Source: a virus. Taken from it: a stretch of DNA of 45,324 nt. The notes beneath the pieces were generated by a model. That model was not told the DNA's origin, ran no database searches, and saw only the letters and a list, made by a program, of their open reading frames with translations. Each line of letters starts with the position of its first letter. Position 1 is the stretch's first letter. The stretch is from IMG/VR virus record IMGVR_UViG_3300034682_000013, positions 1-45,324 of that record. One strand, 5' to 3'. Below, piece after piece: positions 14,871-22,486 of the stretch. Both the position numbers and the translations under genes were made by a program.

Positions 14871-16662
14871 TACCGACGTTTTAACCGAGAACGCCAACAA
14901 GGACAGCTCCATCATCCCGACCCAACGGGACCTGCTGGCCGGTGTGGTCTCCAAGGAGTACGCGCTCCAGAAGATACTCCCTGCGTACATCGCCAACGCG
15001 CACAAGTCTGGCTACATCCACTTCCACGACCTGGACTACTCCCCGTTCTTCCCGATGTTTAACTGCATGTTAATCGACGTGAAGGGGATGCTGGAGAATG
15101 GCTTCCGGATGGGCAACGCCCAGATTGAGACCCCGAAGTCTATCTCCACGGCCACCTCCGTGACCGCACAGATCATCGCCCAGGTAGCGAGCCACATCTA
15201 CGGCGGTAACACCGTTGACCGCATTGACGAAGTGCTGGCTCCCTACGTGAAGGCGTCCTATGCGAAGCACCTGGAGACTGGCCGCTTCTGGCTGGAAGAC
15301 CGTGACAAGGCCGCTGTGTACGCCACCAAGATGACCGAGAAGGAAACCTACGACGCCTTCCAGGCTCTTGAGTACGAGATCAACACCCTGCACACCGCCA
15401 ACGGCCAGACCCCGTTCACCACACTGGGCTTCGGTCTGGGCACCTCCTGGTACTCCAAGCTGATCCAGAAGGCCATCCTTCAGGTCCGCATCGACGGCCT
15501 TGGTAAGACCAAGAAGACCGCTGTGTTCCCGAAGCTGGTGTTCACCATCAAAGACGGCGTGAACATGCGCCCTGGGGATCCCAACTACGACGTGAAGAAG
15601 CTGGCCCTGGAGTGCGCCTCCAAGCGCATGTATCCGGACATCCTCAACTACGACAAGGTGGTCGAGGTGACTGGTAACTTCAAGGCCCCGATGGGCTGCC
15701 GGTCGTTCCTTGGTGCCATGAAGGACAGCGACGAAGTGGCCGGTCGCAACAATCTGGGCGTGGTATCCCTGAACCTGCCGCGCATCGCTCTGGAGTCTGC
15801 TGGTCCTGCCGAGTTCTTCGAGGCCCTGAAGGTCCATGCTGGTGTCGCCATCGACGCCCTGCACCTGCGGATTAAGCGTCTGGACAACGTGAAGGCCAAG
15901 GTCGCCCCGATCCTCTACTGCGAGGGTGCCTGTGGCGTTCGTCTGGACCCCGAGGACTACGTGAGCGAGATCTTCAAGAATGGCCGTGCGTCAGTCTCTC
16001 TGGGCTACATCGGCCTGCATGAGACCGTAAACGCGCTGCTGCCTCACGACAAGCGGCACCCGTTCGACTCGCCAGAGAAGCGCGAGCTGGCTATGCGGAT
16101 CGTCAAGTTCCTGCGGGAGATCGTGGAGAAGGAGAAGGAGCGTACCGGCTACGGCTTCAGCCTCTACTCGACCCCGAGTGAGTCACTGTGCGACCGCTTC
16201 TGCAAGATCGACACCGAGAAGTTCGGCGTCATTCCAGGCGTGACCGACAAGGGCTACTACACCAACAGCTTCCACCTCGACGTGTTCAAGAAGGTGACTC
16301 CGTTCGAGAAGATCGACTTCGAGCGGCTGTTCCCGACTGCTGCCTCTGGAGGCTTTATCTCCTACGTGGAGTTCCCGAACATGAAGAACAACCTGAAGGG
16401 TCTGGAGGCTGTCTGGGACTGGACCTACGACAAGCTGCCGTACTTCGGGACTAACACTCCGGTGGACTACTGCGGTGAGTGCAACTTCGCTGGTGAGGCA
16501 ATGGCGACACGCAAGGGCTTCAAGTGCCCGTGCTGCGGGAACACCAACACGCAAACCTTGAGCGTGACCCGTCGGGTCTGTGGCTACCTTGGCGCTCCGA
16601 ACTCCCGTCCCTTCAACGAGGGTAAGCAGCGGGAGGTGATCGGGAGGGTCAAGCATTGCTGA
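14821..16662 (+). CDS. nrdD: Anaerobic (class III) ribonucleoside-triphosphate reductase, large subunit
   Basis: The product is 613 aa, close to T4 NrdD (605) and likewise without an N-terminal ATP-cone. C82 in MFNCMLIDV is the likely thiyl cysteine, and APMGCRSFLG resembles the second active-site Cys region. Zinc-site cysteines lie at about 551, 554, 569 and 572 (CGEC, CPCCG). The glycyl-radical motif RVCGYLGAPNSRPFN places the radical on Gly588. It reduces NTPs to dNTPs without oxygen and needs NrdG, which follows with a 7-bp overlap. AAGGA precedes the ATG. This enzyme is unexpected in a T7-like phage of a mainly aerobic host. Confidence 0.93.
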   Translation: MKGKMYQAVEAMFQQSNTDVLTENANKDSSIIPTQRDLLAGVVSKEYALQKILPAYIANAHKSGYIHFHDLDYSPFFPMFNCMLIDVKGMLENGFRMGNAQIETPKSISTATSVTAQIIAQVASHIYGGNTVDRIDEVLAPYVKASYAKHLETGRFWLEDRDKAAVYATKMTEKETYDAFQALEYEINTLHTANGQTPFTTLGFGLGTSWYSKLIQKAILQVRIDGLGKTKKTAVFPKLVFTIKDGVNMRPGDPNYDVKKLALECASKRMYPDILNYDKVVEVTGNFKAPMGCRSFLGAMKDSDEVAGRNNLGVVSLNLPRIALESAGPAEFFEALKVHAGVAIDALHLRIKRLDNVKAKVAPILYCEGACGVRLDPEDYVSEIFKNGRASVSLGYIGLHETVNALLPHDKRHPFDSPEKRELAMRIVKFLREIVEKEKERTGYGFSLYSTPSESLCDRFCKIDTEKFGVIPGVTDKGYYTNSFHLDVFKKVTPFEKIDFERLFPTAASGGFISYVEFPNMKNNLKGLEAVWDWTYDKLPYFGTNTPVDYCGECNFAGEAMATRKGFKCPCCGNTNTQTLSVTRRVCGYLGAPNSRPFNEGKQREVIGRVKHC

Positions 16663-17099
16663 AGTACCTCCGTTACCAAACGGGGGATCTGACAAACGGG
16701 GAGGGTATCCGCTGCACCCTCTATGTGTCCGGCTGTAACCACTTCTGCAAGGGCTGCCATAACCCTGTCACATGGAATGCTCGCAACGGGCATCCCGTCT
16801 GTGACGAGTTGATCGAGCAAATCATCAAGGACCTGAAAGACCACACAGGGTTCTCACTGTCCGGTGGGGACCCTCTCTTTCCCCCAAACCGTGAGCCCGT
16901 AGCGGCTCTCCTGAAACGAATCAAAGAAGCGCACCCCGACAAGGACATTTGGCTGTGGACCGGCTACCGGTACGAAGAAGTCAAAGACCTCGAAGCTCTC
17001 CGCTACGTGGACGTCCTGATCGACGGTCGCTACGACCAAACCAAACCAACGCTGAAGCCCTGGCGCGGCAGCGATAACCAAGAGCTTATTCGACTATGA
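16656..17099 (+). CDS. nrdG: Anaerobic RNR-activating radical-SAM protein
   Basis: The product is 147 aa from TTG 16656, with GGGAGGG 7 nt upstream. The radical-SAM cysteines C27-x3-C31-x2-C34 (SGCNHFCKGCHN) bind the 4Fe-4S cluster, and LSGGDP is the SAM-contact motif. NrdG generates the Gly588 radical of NrdD. The stop overlaps the next gene by 4 bp. Confidence 0.93.
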   Translation: MLKYLRYQTGDLTNGEGIRCTLYVSGCNHFCKGCHNPVTWNARNGHPVCDELIEQIIKDLKDHTGFSLSGGDPLFPPNREPVAALLKRIKEAHPDKDIWLWTGYRYEEVKDLEALRYVDVLIDGRYDQTKPTLKPWRGSDNQELIRL

Positions 17100-17587
17100 A
17101 ACCAATCATTTCCATCATCGGACTCCCTGGCGTTAACACCCGCGAGCTGCGCGAGACTCTGGAGAAAGCGACTGACCGCTTCGAGTTTGTCCACTGCACC
17201 AAGATGCGCGAGGCCCTGATGGTCCACTCCGGCATCTGGCACGGCGACGTAGACGAGATCCTTCACGCCATTGTGAACGACGACAGCGCCCCGCTGTTCC
17301 ACCTGTACGTCGAGCAGCCCCAGGGCATGTGTCTGCGTAACCTGCGGGAGAAAGGCTTCCCTCGTTCCGAGTTCTTCCAGGCCAAGCCGATCTTCGAGGA
17401 ATGGGCACGGGTCGGTGAAGTGCTTGGTCAGGTGTTCTCCGTGAACCCAGTGAAAGAGGGACTGTCCACCGACGAGCTGGTTCACATGATCGGCCTGTTC
17501 GCTGACAAGGTGCAGAAGGACACCCAGGACTTCTTGGCCTCCAAGCACAAACCGGAAGAGGAAGAAGCCGAAGAGGCAAAACCCTGA
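17096..17587 (+). CDS. Hypothetical 163-aa protein, kinase-like N-terminus
   Basis: The N-terminus IISIIGLPGVNTRELRETL looks like a beta strand and loop of a P-loop nucleotide kinase, but the Walker A Gly-Lys-Ser/Thr is not present (GLPGVNT), so ATP binding is doubtful. A highly acidic tail ends the protein (EEEEAEEAKP). It closes the nucleotide cluster and overlaps nrdG by 4 bp. It could be a degenerate dNMP kinase or a regulator; I do not recognise a family. Confidence 0.6.
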   Translation: MKPIISIIGLPGVNTRELRETLEKATDRFEFVHCTKMREALMVHSGIWHGDVDEILHAIVNDDSAPLFHLYVEQPQGMCLRNLREKGFPRSEFFQAKPIFEEWARVGEVLGQVFSVNPVKEGLSTDELVHMIGLFADKVQKDTQDFLASKHKPEEEEAEEAKP

Positions 17588-17598
17588 CCAAAGCCTGG
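17576..17598 (+). promoter_or_regulatory. Phage RNA polymerase promoter, late region
   Basis: AAAACCCTGACCAAAGCCTG closely matches the site before the capsid gene (20470). Both resemble the T3 promoter AACCCTCACTAAAGG and the gh-1 type AACCCTCACT. Predicted +1 is G17593. It opens the virion-gene block, just before the small gene at 17613. Confidence 0.75.
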
Positions 17599-17612
17599 AG
17601 GGAGAAAACCCT

Positions 17613-17807
17613 ATGAATCAAACAGTCCCTACTCACGGTAGTACGGCAAGGGACCTCCTAAAGGCACTCCAAGCCGCCTTCGACTTGCGTCCGAGGGTGT
17701 CCGATAAGCCGACACAGCTTTACGCCAAGGCCGGACAGCTCGAAATGCTTGAGAAGGCTGAACACCTAGTCAACCAATGGGAGGAACATTATGTGCTGGG
17801 CGAATGA
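17613..17807 (+). CDS. Hypothetical 64-aa protein, first gene of late block
   Basis: ATG 17613 follows the phage promoter by about 20 nt, with GGAGGGAGAA upstream. The product is helical and charged (LLKALQAAFDLRPR, AEHLVNQWEEHYV). No family is recognised. T7 has gp6.5/6.7/7 at this place. It overlaps the next gene by 17 bp. Confidence 0.6.
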   Translation: MNQTVPTHGSTARDLLKALQAAFDLRPRVSDKPTQLYAKAGQLEMLEKAEHLVNQWEEHYVLGE

Positions 17808-17997
17808 CGTCCCTGATCCACCGAAGCCCGCCGCTCCAGCTCCAGCTCCAGCGAAGGAGGCTGAAGTCCAAACAGGCGCATCTGACAAGAACACCAAGAA
17901 GAAGGCCAAGCAAGGCCAAGCGATTTTCCACCGACGACAGCCTGGATTGACTATCTCCGGTCAAGGTTCCGGCCTGAATACAGGAGGTGGTCTATAA
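17791..17997 (+). CDS. Small Pro/Lys-rich virion protein (T7 gp6.7/7.3-like position)
   Basis: The product is 68 aa with a strong upstream GGAGGAA. It begins MCWANDVPDPPKP, followed by an Ala-Pro run, a Lys-rich stretch (NTKKKAKQGQA) and a Gly-rich end (GSGLNTGGG). T7 gp7.3, needed for infectivity, has a similar basic middle and SSGGGINI-type tail. The assignment rests on composition and position next to the portal gene. Confidence 0.55.
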   Translation: MCWANDVPDPPKPAAPAPAPAKEAEVQTGASDKNTKKKAKQGQAIFHRRQPGLTISGQGSGLNTGGGL

Positions 17998-19491
17998 GTG
18001 ACAACTAGCGCGAAAGCTCTTTATACCGCGCTGTCTTCTGAACGTTCCTCATACGTTACCCGAGCCCAGCTCTGTGCTGCTCTGACAATCCCCTCTCTAT
18101 TCCCTCTTGAAGGAACAAAAGGCGAACACTTCGTCGCTCCTTACCAAGGGGTCGGTGCCCGTGCTGTTAAGAGCCTTGCATCGAAAATCTTCATGGCTCT
18201 CTTCCCGCCTGAAACACCGTTCTTCCGGCTGAAGGTCGATCCGACCGAGTTGGCGAACCTGAGCGGCGCTACCCAGGGGAAAGTGGAAGAGGGGCTGTCA
18301 AAGCTCGAACGTATGATCGTGGACGCTCTGGAAGCGCGAACCATCCGGCCCAGTGCCTACGAAGGCATCAAGCAGTTGATCGTGGCCGGTAACGTCCTGT
18401 TCCACCTTGGGAAGGAACGTGTGCGCATCTTCCGTCTGGACCGCTATGTCGTCCGCCGTGACCCGATGGGGATCCCGCTCGACATCATCGTCGAAGAGGA
18501 CTACCAGACCAGCGACCTGGAAGAAGAGATCCGCAACTCGCTGGACGCTGAGTCTGCCCGTCAGAAGACCGTGAAGCTCTACACATGGGTCCGTCGCACT
18601 GAAGACGGCTGGGAATCCGAGCAGTATGTCGAGGAAGTCCTTGTCCCTGGCTCCAAGTCCACCTACGCCGAGGGCCGCTGTCCGTGGCTCCCGCTGCGAA
18701 TGATCCAGGTAGCCGGTGAGGACTACGGTCGGTCCTACGTCGAGGAACACGTTGGCGACCTCCAAAGCCTTGAGTCTCTGGCGAAGTCCATGAACCAAGG
18801 AGCGAAGGCCGCTGCCCGTATCGTGTTCCTGGTGCGCCCCAATGGTGTGACCAACGTCAAGGCCCTGAACGAAGCAGAGAACGGTGGATTCGTCCCTGGT
18901 AATCCCGACGACATTCACTGCGTCCAGCTCGACAAACACGCTGACCTTGCAGTCGCCAAGGCTGAAGCTGACGAGATCCGCACAGGCATCGCCCAGGCGT
19001 TCCTGATGACGGCCTCCATCCAGCGCAAGGGCGACCGTGTGACAGCCGAAGAGATCCGCACTCTGGCAGGTGAGCTGGAGCAGGTTCTTGGCGGTGTCTA
19101 CTCGCTGCTGAGTGTCGAGTTCCAGGCCCCGCTGGTCGGCGTGACCATTGGTCGTCTCGAAGCCGAAGGTGCTATCCCCCAGTTCCCCGAAGGGACCTTC
19201 CGTCCCGCCATCATCACCGGTACTGACGCGCTTGGCCGTGGTCAGGACCTCCAACGCCTTGTCACTGCGATGAACGCTATGGCCCCGATGGGTGCTCCGG
19301 CGCTTGGTGCAATCGACATGGGCGAAATGTGGAAGCGGGTGCTGGCTGCCCTGGGTGTCGAAGAGAAGGGCCTGATCAAGACCCAAGAACAACTCCAGGC
19401 CGAGAACCAACAGGCACAAGCCGCTGCTCTGCTGGAGAAGCTGGGTCCTGAAGCTCTGAAGATGTCGCAACAGCAAGGACAGAAAACGTGA
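17998..19491 (+). CDS. Portal / head-tail connector protein (T7 gp8-like)
   Basis: The product is 497 aa (T7 gp8 536) from GTG 17998, with AGGAGGTGG upstream. It begins TTSAKALYTALSSERSSYVTRAQLCA and continues with the conserved LFPLEG, GARAVKSLASKIFMALFPP and FFRLKVDP stretches typical of podoviral portals. The C-terminus is Gln-rich. The dodecameric portal is the vertex for packaging and tail assembly. It overlaps the next gene by 4 bp. Confidence 0.92.
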   Translation: MTTSAKALYTALSSERSSYVTRAQLCAALTIPSLFPLEGTKGEHFVAPYQGVGARAVKSLASKIFMALFPPETPFFRLKVDPTELANLSGATQGKVEEGLSKLERMIVDALEARTIRPSAYEGIKQLIVAGNVLFHLGKERVRIFRLDRYVVRRDPMGIPLDIIVEEDYQTSDLEEEIRNSLDAESARQKTVKLYTWVRRTEDGWESEQYVEEVLVPGSKSTYAEGRCPWLPLRMIQVAGEDYGRSYVEEHVGDLQSLESLAKSMNQGAKAAARIVFLVRPNGVTNVKALNEAENGGFVPGNPDDIHCVQLDKHADLAVAKAEADEIRTGIAQAFLMTASIQRKGDRVTAEEIRTLAGELEQVLGGVYSLLSVEFQAPLVGVTIGRLEAEGAIPQFPEGTFRPAIITGTDALGRGQDLQRLVTAMNAMAPMGAPALGAIDMGEMWKRVLAALGVEEKGLIKTQEQLQAENQQAQAAALLEKLGPEALKMSQQQGQKT

Positions 19492-19763
19492 AGAAGCTCC
19501 CGAAAGACAAGGGCCTGCGTTCTTCGCTCAAGGTCGTCCGAGCTGAGACTGCCTCTGCACCTATCAACGTGAGCCGTCTAGGGATCGCCCAGGCGGCTGT
19601 TCGTACTGGTGGTGACGTAGGGAAGTCCGGCGTGGCCGCCCTGGAAGAAGAACTCAAATCCATTCCCAAAGATACGACCGGCACCGAGCAAGAGAAGCCT
19701 GCCGGTAAACGCAAACTCAAGATCAAGAAACGAGGACACAATCTGAATGACCGTCAAAGCTAA
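19488..19763 (+). CDS. Hypothetical basic 91-aa protein between portal and scaffold
   Basis: The GTG start overlaps the portal stop. The product is lysine-rich at both ends (MKKLPKDKGLRSSLK, KRKLKIKKRG) with an Ala/Gly-rich middle, and overlaps the scaffold gene by 17 bp. There is no recognised family. Its position and basic character suggest a head-associated or scaffold-binding protein. Confidence 0.6.
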   Translation: MKKLPKDKGLRSSLKVVRAETASAPINVSRLGIAQAAVRTGGDVGKSGVAALEEELKSIPKDTTGTEQEKPAGKRKLKIKKRGHNLNDRQS

Positions 19764-20475
19764 CGAAACCTCTAACGTTGACCACGCCGCAAACATCGTG
19801 GACGCCAATACTGGTTCCCAAGAGCACATGGACGCTATGGCCGCTCTGGCTGAAGCCGAAGGTGCTGTCGAGCAGTCCGAGCTGGACGCCGCTCTGGCAG
19901 AACTCCACGCAAAGGAACAACAACAGGAAGAAGAGGCTCATGCCGAACAGCAGGTTGAAGAGGAAGAAGCATCTGAGACTGACGCTGACGGCAAGGAGAA
20001 GGACGGCGAGGAAGATGGTGAACAGCTCAACGAGTGGCAGGAACGTGCCCTGGCTGCCGAAGCTGCCTTGATCGAACAGGCTGTCTACGCTGCGGTAGGA
20101 GGTGAGGCCCAGTACAAGTCCATGATCGAGTGGGCTGGTGCCAACCTGCCGAATGAGCAAGTGGCCCTGTACGACCAAGTTATGGAGAACGGCACCAAAG
20201 ACCAAGTGCTGTTCGCTGTGAATGGCCTGAAGGCTATGGCCGCTATGGCTGGTGTCAGCCTCGACGCTGCGCCGACTGGCGGTATCCAAGAAGGTCGCTC
20301 CCTGTCTGGTGCATCCCGCGCCACGAGCAAGGAGGTCTTTGCGACTCAAGACGAAGCGTTCGCTGCGATGGAGAACCCGCTCTACTACGAGGACTCCAGC
20401 CGTGGCGCTGCGTACCGTGCAAAAGTGGCCGCCAAGATCGCCAATTCCCCTGACTTTGGCTGGGACTTCAATTAA
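19747..20475 (+). CDS. Capsid assembly scaffolding protein (T7 gp9-like)
   Basis: The product is 242 aa with a very acidic first half (EEEEASETDADGKEKDGEEDG) and a basic, hydrophobic C-terminus. That is the composition of T7 gp9, which directs procapsid assembly through its C-terminal helix. It lies between portal and capsid. The phage promoter for the capsid gene overlaps its stop codon. Confidence 0.87.
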   Translation: MTVKANETSNVDHAANIVDANTGSQEHMDAMAALAEAEGAVEQSELDAALAELHAKEQQQEEEAHAEQQVEEEEASETDADGKEKDGEEDGEQLNEWQERALAAEAALIEQAVYAAVGGEAQYKSMIEWAGANLPNEQVALYDQVMENGTKDQVLFAVNGLKAMAAMAGVSLDAAPTGGIQEGRSLSGASRATSKEVFATQDEAFAAMENPLYYEDSSRGAAYRAKVAAKIANSPDFGWDFN

Positions 20476-20492
20476 CCCTGACCAAAGCCTGA
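20470..20492 (+). promoter_or_regulatory. Phage RNA polymerase promoter for the capsid gene
   Basis: AATTAACCCTGACCAAAGC is the best promoter match in the window: T3's AATTAACCCTCACTAAAGG differs at only three of these 19 positions. Predicted +1 is G20487. It corresponds to T7 phi10. A 6-bp hairpin (CTCAGC 20518-20523 with GCTGAG 20534-20539) lies in the 5' leader and could be an mRNA-stabilising or RNase III element. Confidence 0.8.
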
Positions 20493-20605
20493 GATAGCCC
20501 TCCACTCCACCTCAACTCTCAGCAAGGGGAGGGGCTGAGTTCGCCCATAAGGACTCACAACTGATTTCAACTCTTTTTTGATACCAATAGAAGGAACCAC
20601 CTTTA

Positions 20606-21697
20606 ATGTCCATTTACGGCGATTTTCCGAAATTCCAAGAAGTAACCCATCCTGGTCAGAACAACGGCAAGGGTGACGCCCGCGCTCTCTTCATGAAGCT
20701 GTTCGCTGGCGAAGTGCTGACTATGTTCCGCTCCCAGAACATGGCCCTGGGTATGACCCGCGTCCGCACCATTTCCAAGGGTAAGGCCGCCGAGTTCCCG
20801 ATGGTAGGCATGAGCAAGAACGCCAAGTACCACAAGCCTGGTGAGCTGATCCAAGCGGGCAACATCAAGCACACCTCCCGCACCGTCACTGTGGACGACG
20901 TAGCGGTAGCCGCTGTGTTTATCTCCGAGCAGGACGAAGACCTGAACCACTTCGAGGTCCGCTCCCACTACGCCCGTGAGGTTGCTTACGACCTTGCCAC
21001 CATGATCGACAAGAACGTCTTCCGCATCGTTGCGAAGGCTGCGTTCATCGACACCCTGGACAAGGCCAAGGCCCAGTTCGGCGCTGACAACGTGCTGGAA
21101 GATGAAGTGTTCACCGAGAACATGAAGCTCCGCACTGAAGTTGAAGGCCAGACCCTGACCCGTGGTCAGCAGATCGTTGACGCCATCTACCGTGCCCGCA
21201 CCGAGTTCCGTAAGAAGAACGTTCCAGGTGTTCCGGTGTGTGTGCTGCGTCCGGAAGACTACGAGGCGCTGACCAACGCTGCTGGTTCTCTGGCGAACAT
21301 GGCATGGCTAGACGCTAACTTCCGTGGTCAGACTACCACTGACGGTGGCGGCTCCCAGGGCAACACCGGTCTGCGCATCGGTGGTATCTCCATCTGGGAA
21401 TCCAACCACCTGCCGGATCAGGACGAAAGCGCTGGTCTGAAGGGCACTCCGGAACCGCTGTCTGTCGCTGAAGGCGGATCTGGTCGTACCGCTGCGTACC
21501 GTGGCAACTTCTCCAAGCTGACCGGTCTGATCTTCACCAAGGACTGCGCGGCTACCGTGAAGGTCCGTGACATTTCCCTGCGCTGGGTGCCGGAACCGCT
21601 GCGTCTGGGTAACACCGTGCTGGCTAAGATGTTCGTCGGCCACAACATTCTGCGTCCGGCCTGCGCCATCGCAATTCTGGAAGCGGACCCTGCGTAG
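20606..21697 (+). CDS. Major capsid protein (T7 gp10A-like)
   Basis: The product is 363 aa (T7 gp10A 345). ARALFMKLFAGEVLTMF and RSHYAREVAYDLATMIDKNVFR are typical of the HK97-fold capsid of T7-like phages. The last strands carry VRDISLRWVPEPLRLGN. AGAAGGAA lies upstream, with its own phage promoter before it and two terminators after it, as in T7 where gene 10 is followed by T-phi. No slippery site for a 10B-type frameshift product was evident. Confidence 0.95.
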   Translation: MSIYGDFPKFQEVTHPGQNNGKGDARALFMKLFAGEVLTMFRSQNMALGMTRVRTISKGKAAEFPMVGMSKNAKYHKPGELIQAGNIKHTSRTVTVDDVAVAAVFISEQDEDLNHFEVRSHYAREVAYDLATMIDKNVFRIVAKAAFIDTLDKAKAQFGADNVLEDEVFTENMKLRTEVEGQTLTRGQQIVDAIYRARTEFRKKNVPGVPVCVLRPEDYEALTNAAGSLANMAWLDANFRGQTTTDGGGSQGNTGLRIGGISIWESNHLPDQDESAGLKGTPEPLSVAEGGSGRTAAYRGNFSKLTGLIFTKDCAATVKVRDISLRWVPEPLRLGNTVLAKMFVGHNILRPACAIAILEADPA

Positions 21698-21727
21698 CTG
21701 CTTAACACCAAGTCTAAGTAATCACAT

Positions 21728-21749
21728 AGGGGGTCCTACGGGACCCTCT
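21728..21749 (+). terminator. Phage late terminator (T-phi position)
   Basis: GGGTCC-TACG-GGACCC (21731-21746) is a perfect 6-bp stem closed by a c(UACG)g tetraloop of the extra-stable UNCG class. The stem extends outward through AGG/TCT (one G-U) to 21728-21749, and CTGTTTCCCC follows. Its position after the capsid gene matches T7 T-phi. Confidence 0.8.
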
Positions 21750-21814
21750 CTGTTTCCCCTGTCCATTCGCTGGAGTGGTCACAGGAAACAGGCATTCTCC
21801 AACAACCAACATTG

Positions 21815-21851
21815 AGGACTGCACGGCTTCGGCTGTGTGGTCCTTTTTTTT
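21815..21851 (+). terminator. Second tandem intrinsic terminator after capsid gene
   Basis: AGGAC (21815-21819) pairs with GTCCT (21840-21844). Inside this, GCAC and GC pair with GTG and GC around a TTCG loop, and TTTTTTTT follows. It is a strong bacterial-type terminator about 65 bp after the first one, just ahead of the tail-tube gene. Confidence 0.85.
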
Positions 21852-21862
21852 AAGGGGTCAAC

Positions 21863-22486
21863 GTGTACCTACTGACACCAACAACTGAGCTTGAGGCAGT
21901 GAACGAAATCCTGTCCTCAATCGGTGAGGCTCCGGTAAACAGCCTCGAATCCGGAATGGACGACGCCAACATGGCCCTCCAGATCCTCCGTTCCGTCTCC
22001 CGTGAAACCCAATCCATCGGCTGGTACTTCAACCGCGAGCAAGGCTTCACCCTGTCCCCTGACGATAAAGGTGAGGTCCTGGTCCCTGAAAACACCCTGC
22101 GTCTGGACAGTGGTCGCAAGGACCTGATGCTGCGCTCTGGGAAGCTGTACGACTCCAAGCGTCACACCTTCCGGCTGGGGTGTCAGGTGAAGGTGGACCT
22201 TGTGCTGGGTCTCCACTTCAACGACATGCCCGAGGTGGCCCGTCGGTTCATCACCCTGAAGGCTGCCCGAGTCTTCCAGCAGCGCACCGTGTCGTCCCAG
22301 TCGCTCGCTCCGCACCTGCTGGCAGACGAGCAGGCTGCGTGGGCGGCCCTCCGTGCTGACGAGATCGAGGCGGTGAACACCAACCTGTTCGACAGCCCGT
22401 CCATCAAGTCGTCGCTCCAACGGGGCTTCGGCTGGGGTGAGACAGGTGTCGGCTTTATCGGGGGAGGGTTCTCATGGGGCGTCTGA
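21863..22486 (+). CDS. Tail tubular protein A (T7 gp11-like)
   Basis: The product is 207 aa (T7 gp11 196) from GTG 21863 with AAGGGG upstream. LEAVNEILSSIGEAPVNSLE at the N-terminus and SRETQSIGWYFNREQGF are conserved in podoviral gatekeeper/adaptor proteins. It forms the ring below the portal to which the nozzle and fibres attach. It overlaps the next gene by 13 bp. Confidence 0.93.
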   Translation: MYLLTPTTELEAVNEILSSIGEAPVNSLESGMDDANMALQILRSVSRETQSIGWYFNREQGFTLSPDDKGEVLVPENTLRLDSGRKDLMLRSGKLYDSKRHTFRLGCQVKVDLVLGLHFNDMPEVARRFITLKAARVFQQRTVSSQSLAPHLLADEQAAWAALRADEIEAVNTNLFDSPSIKSSLQRGFGWGETGVGFIGGGFSWGV

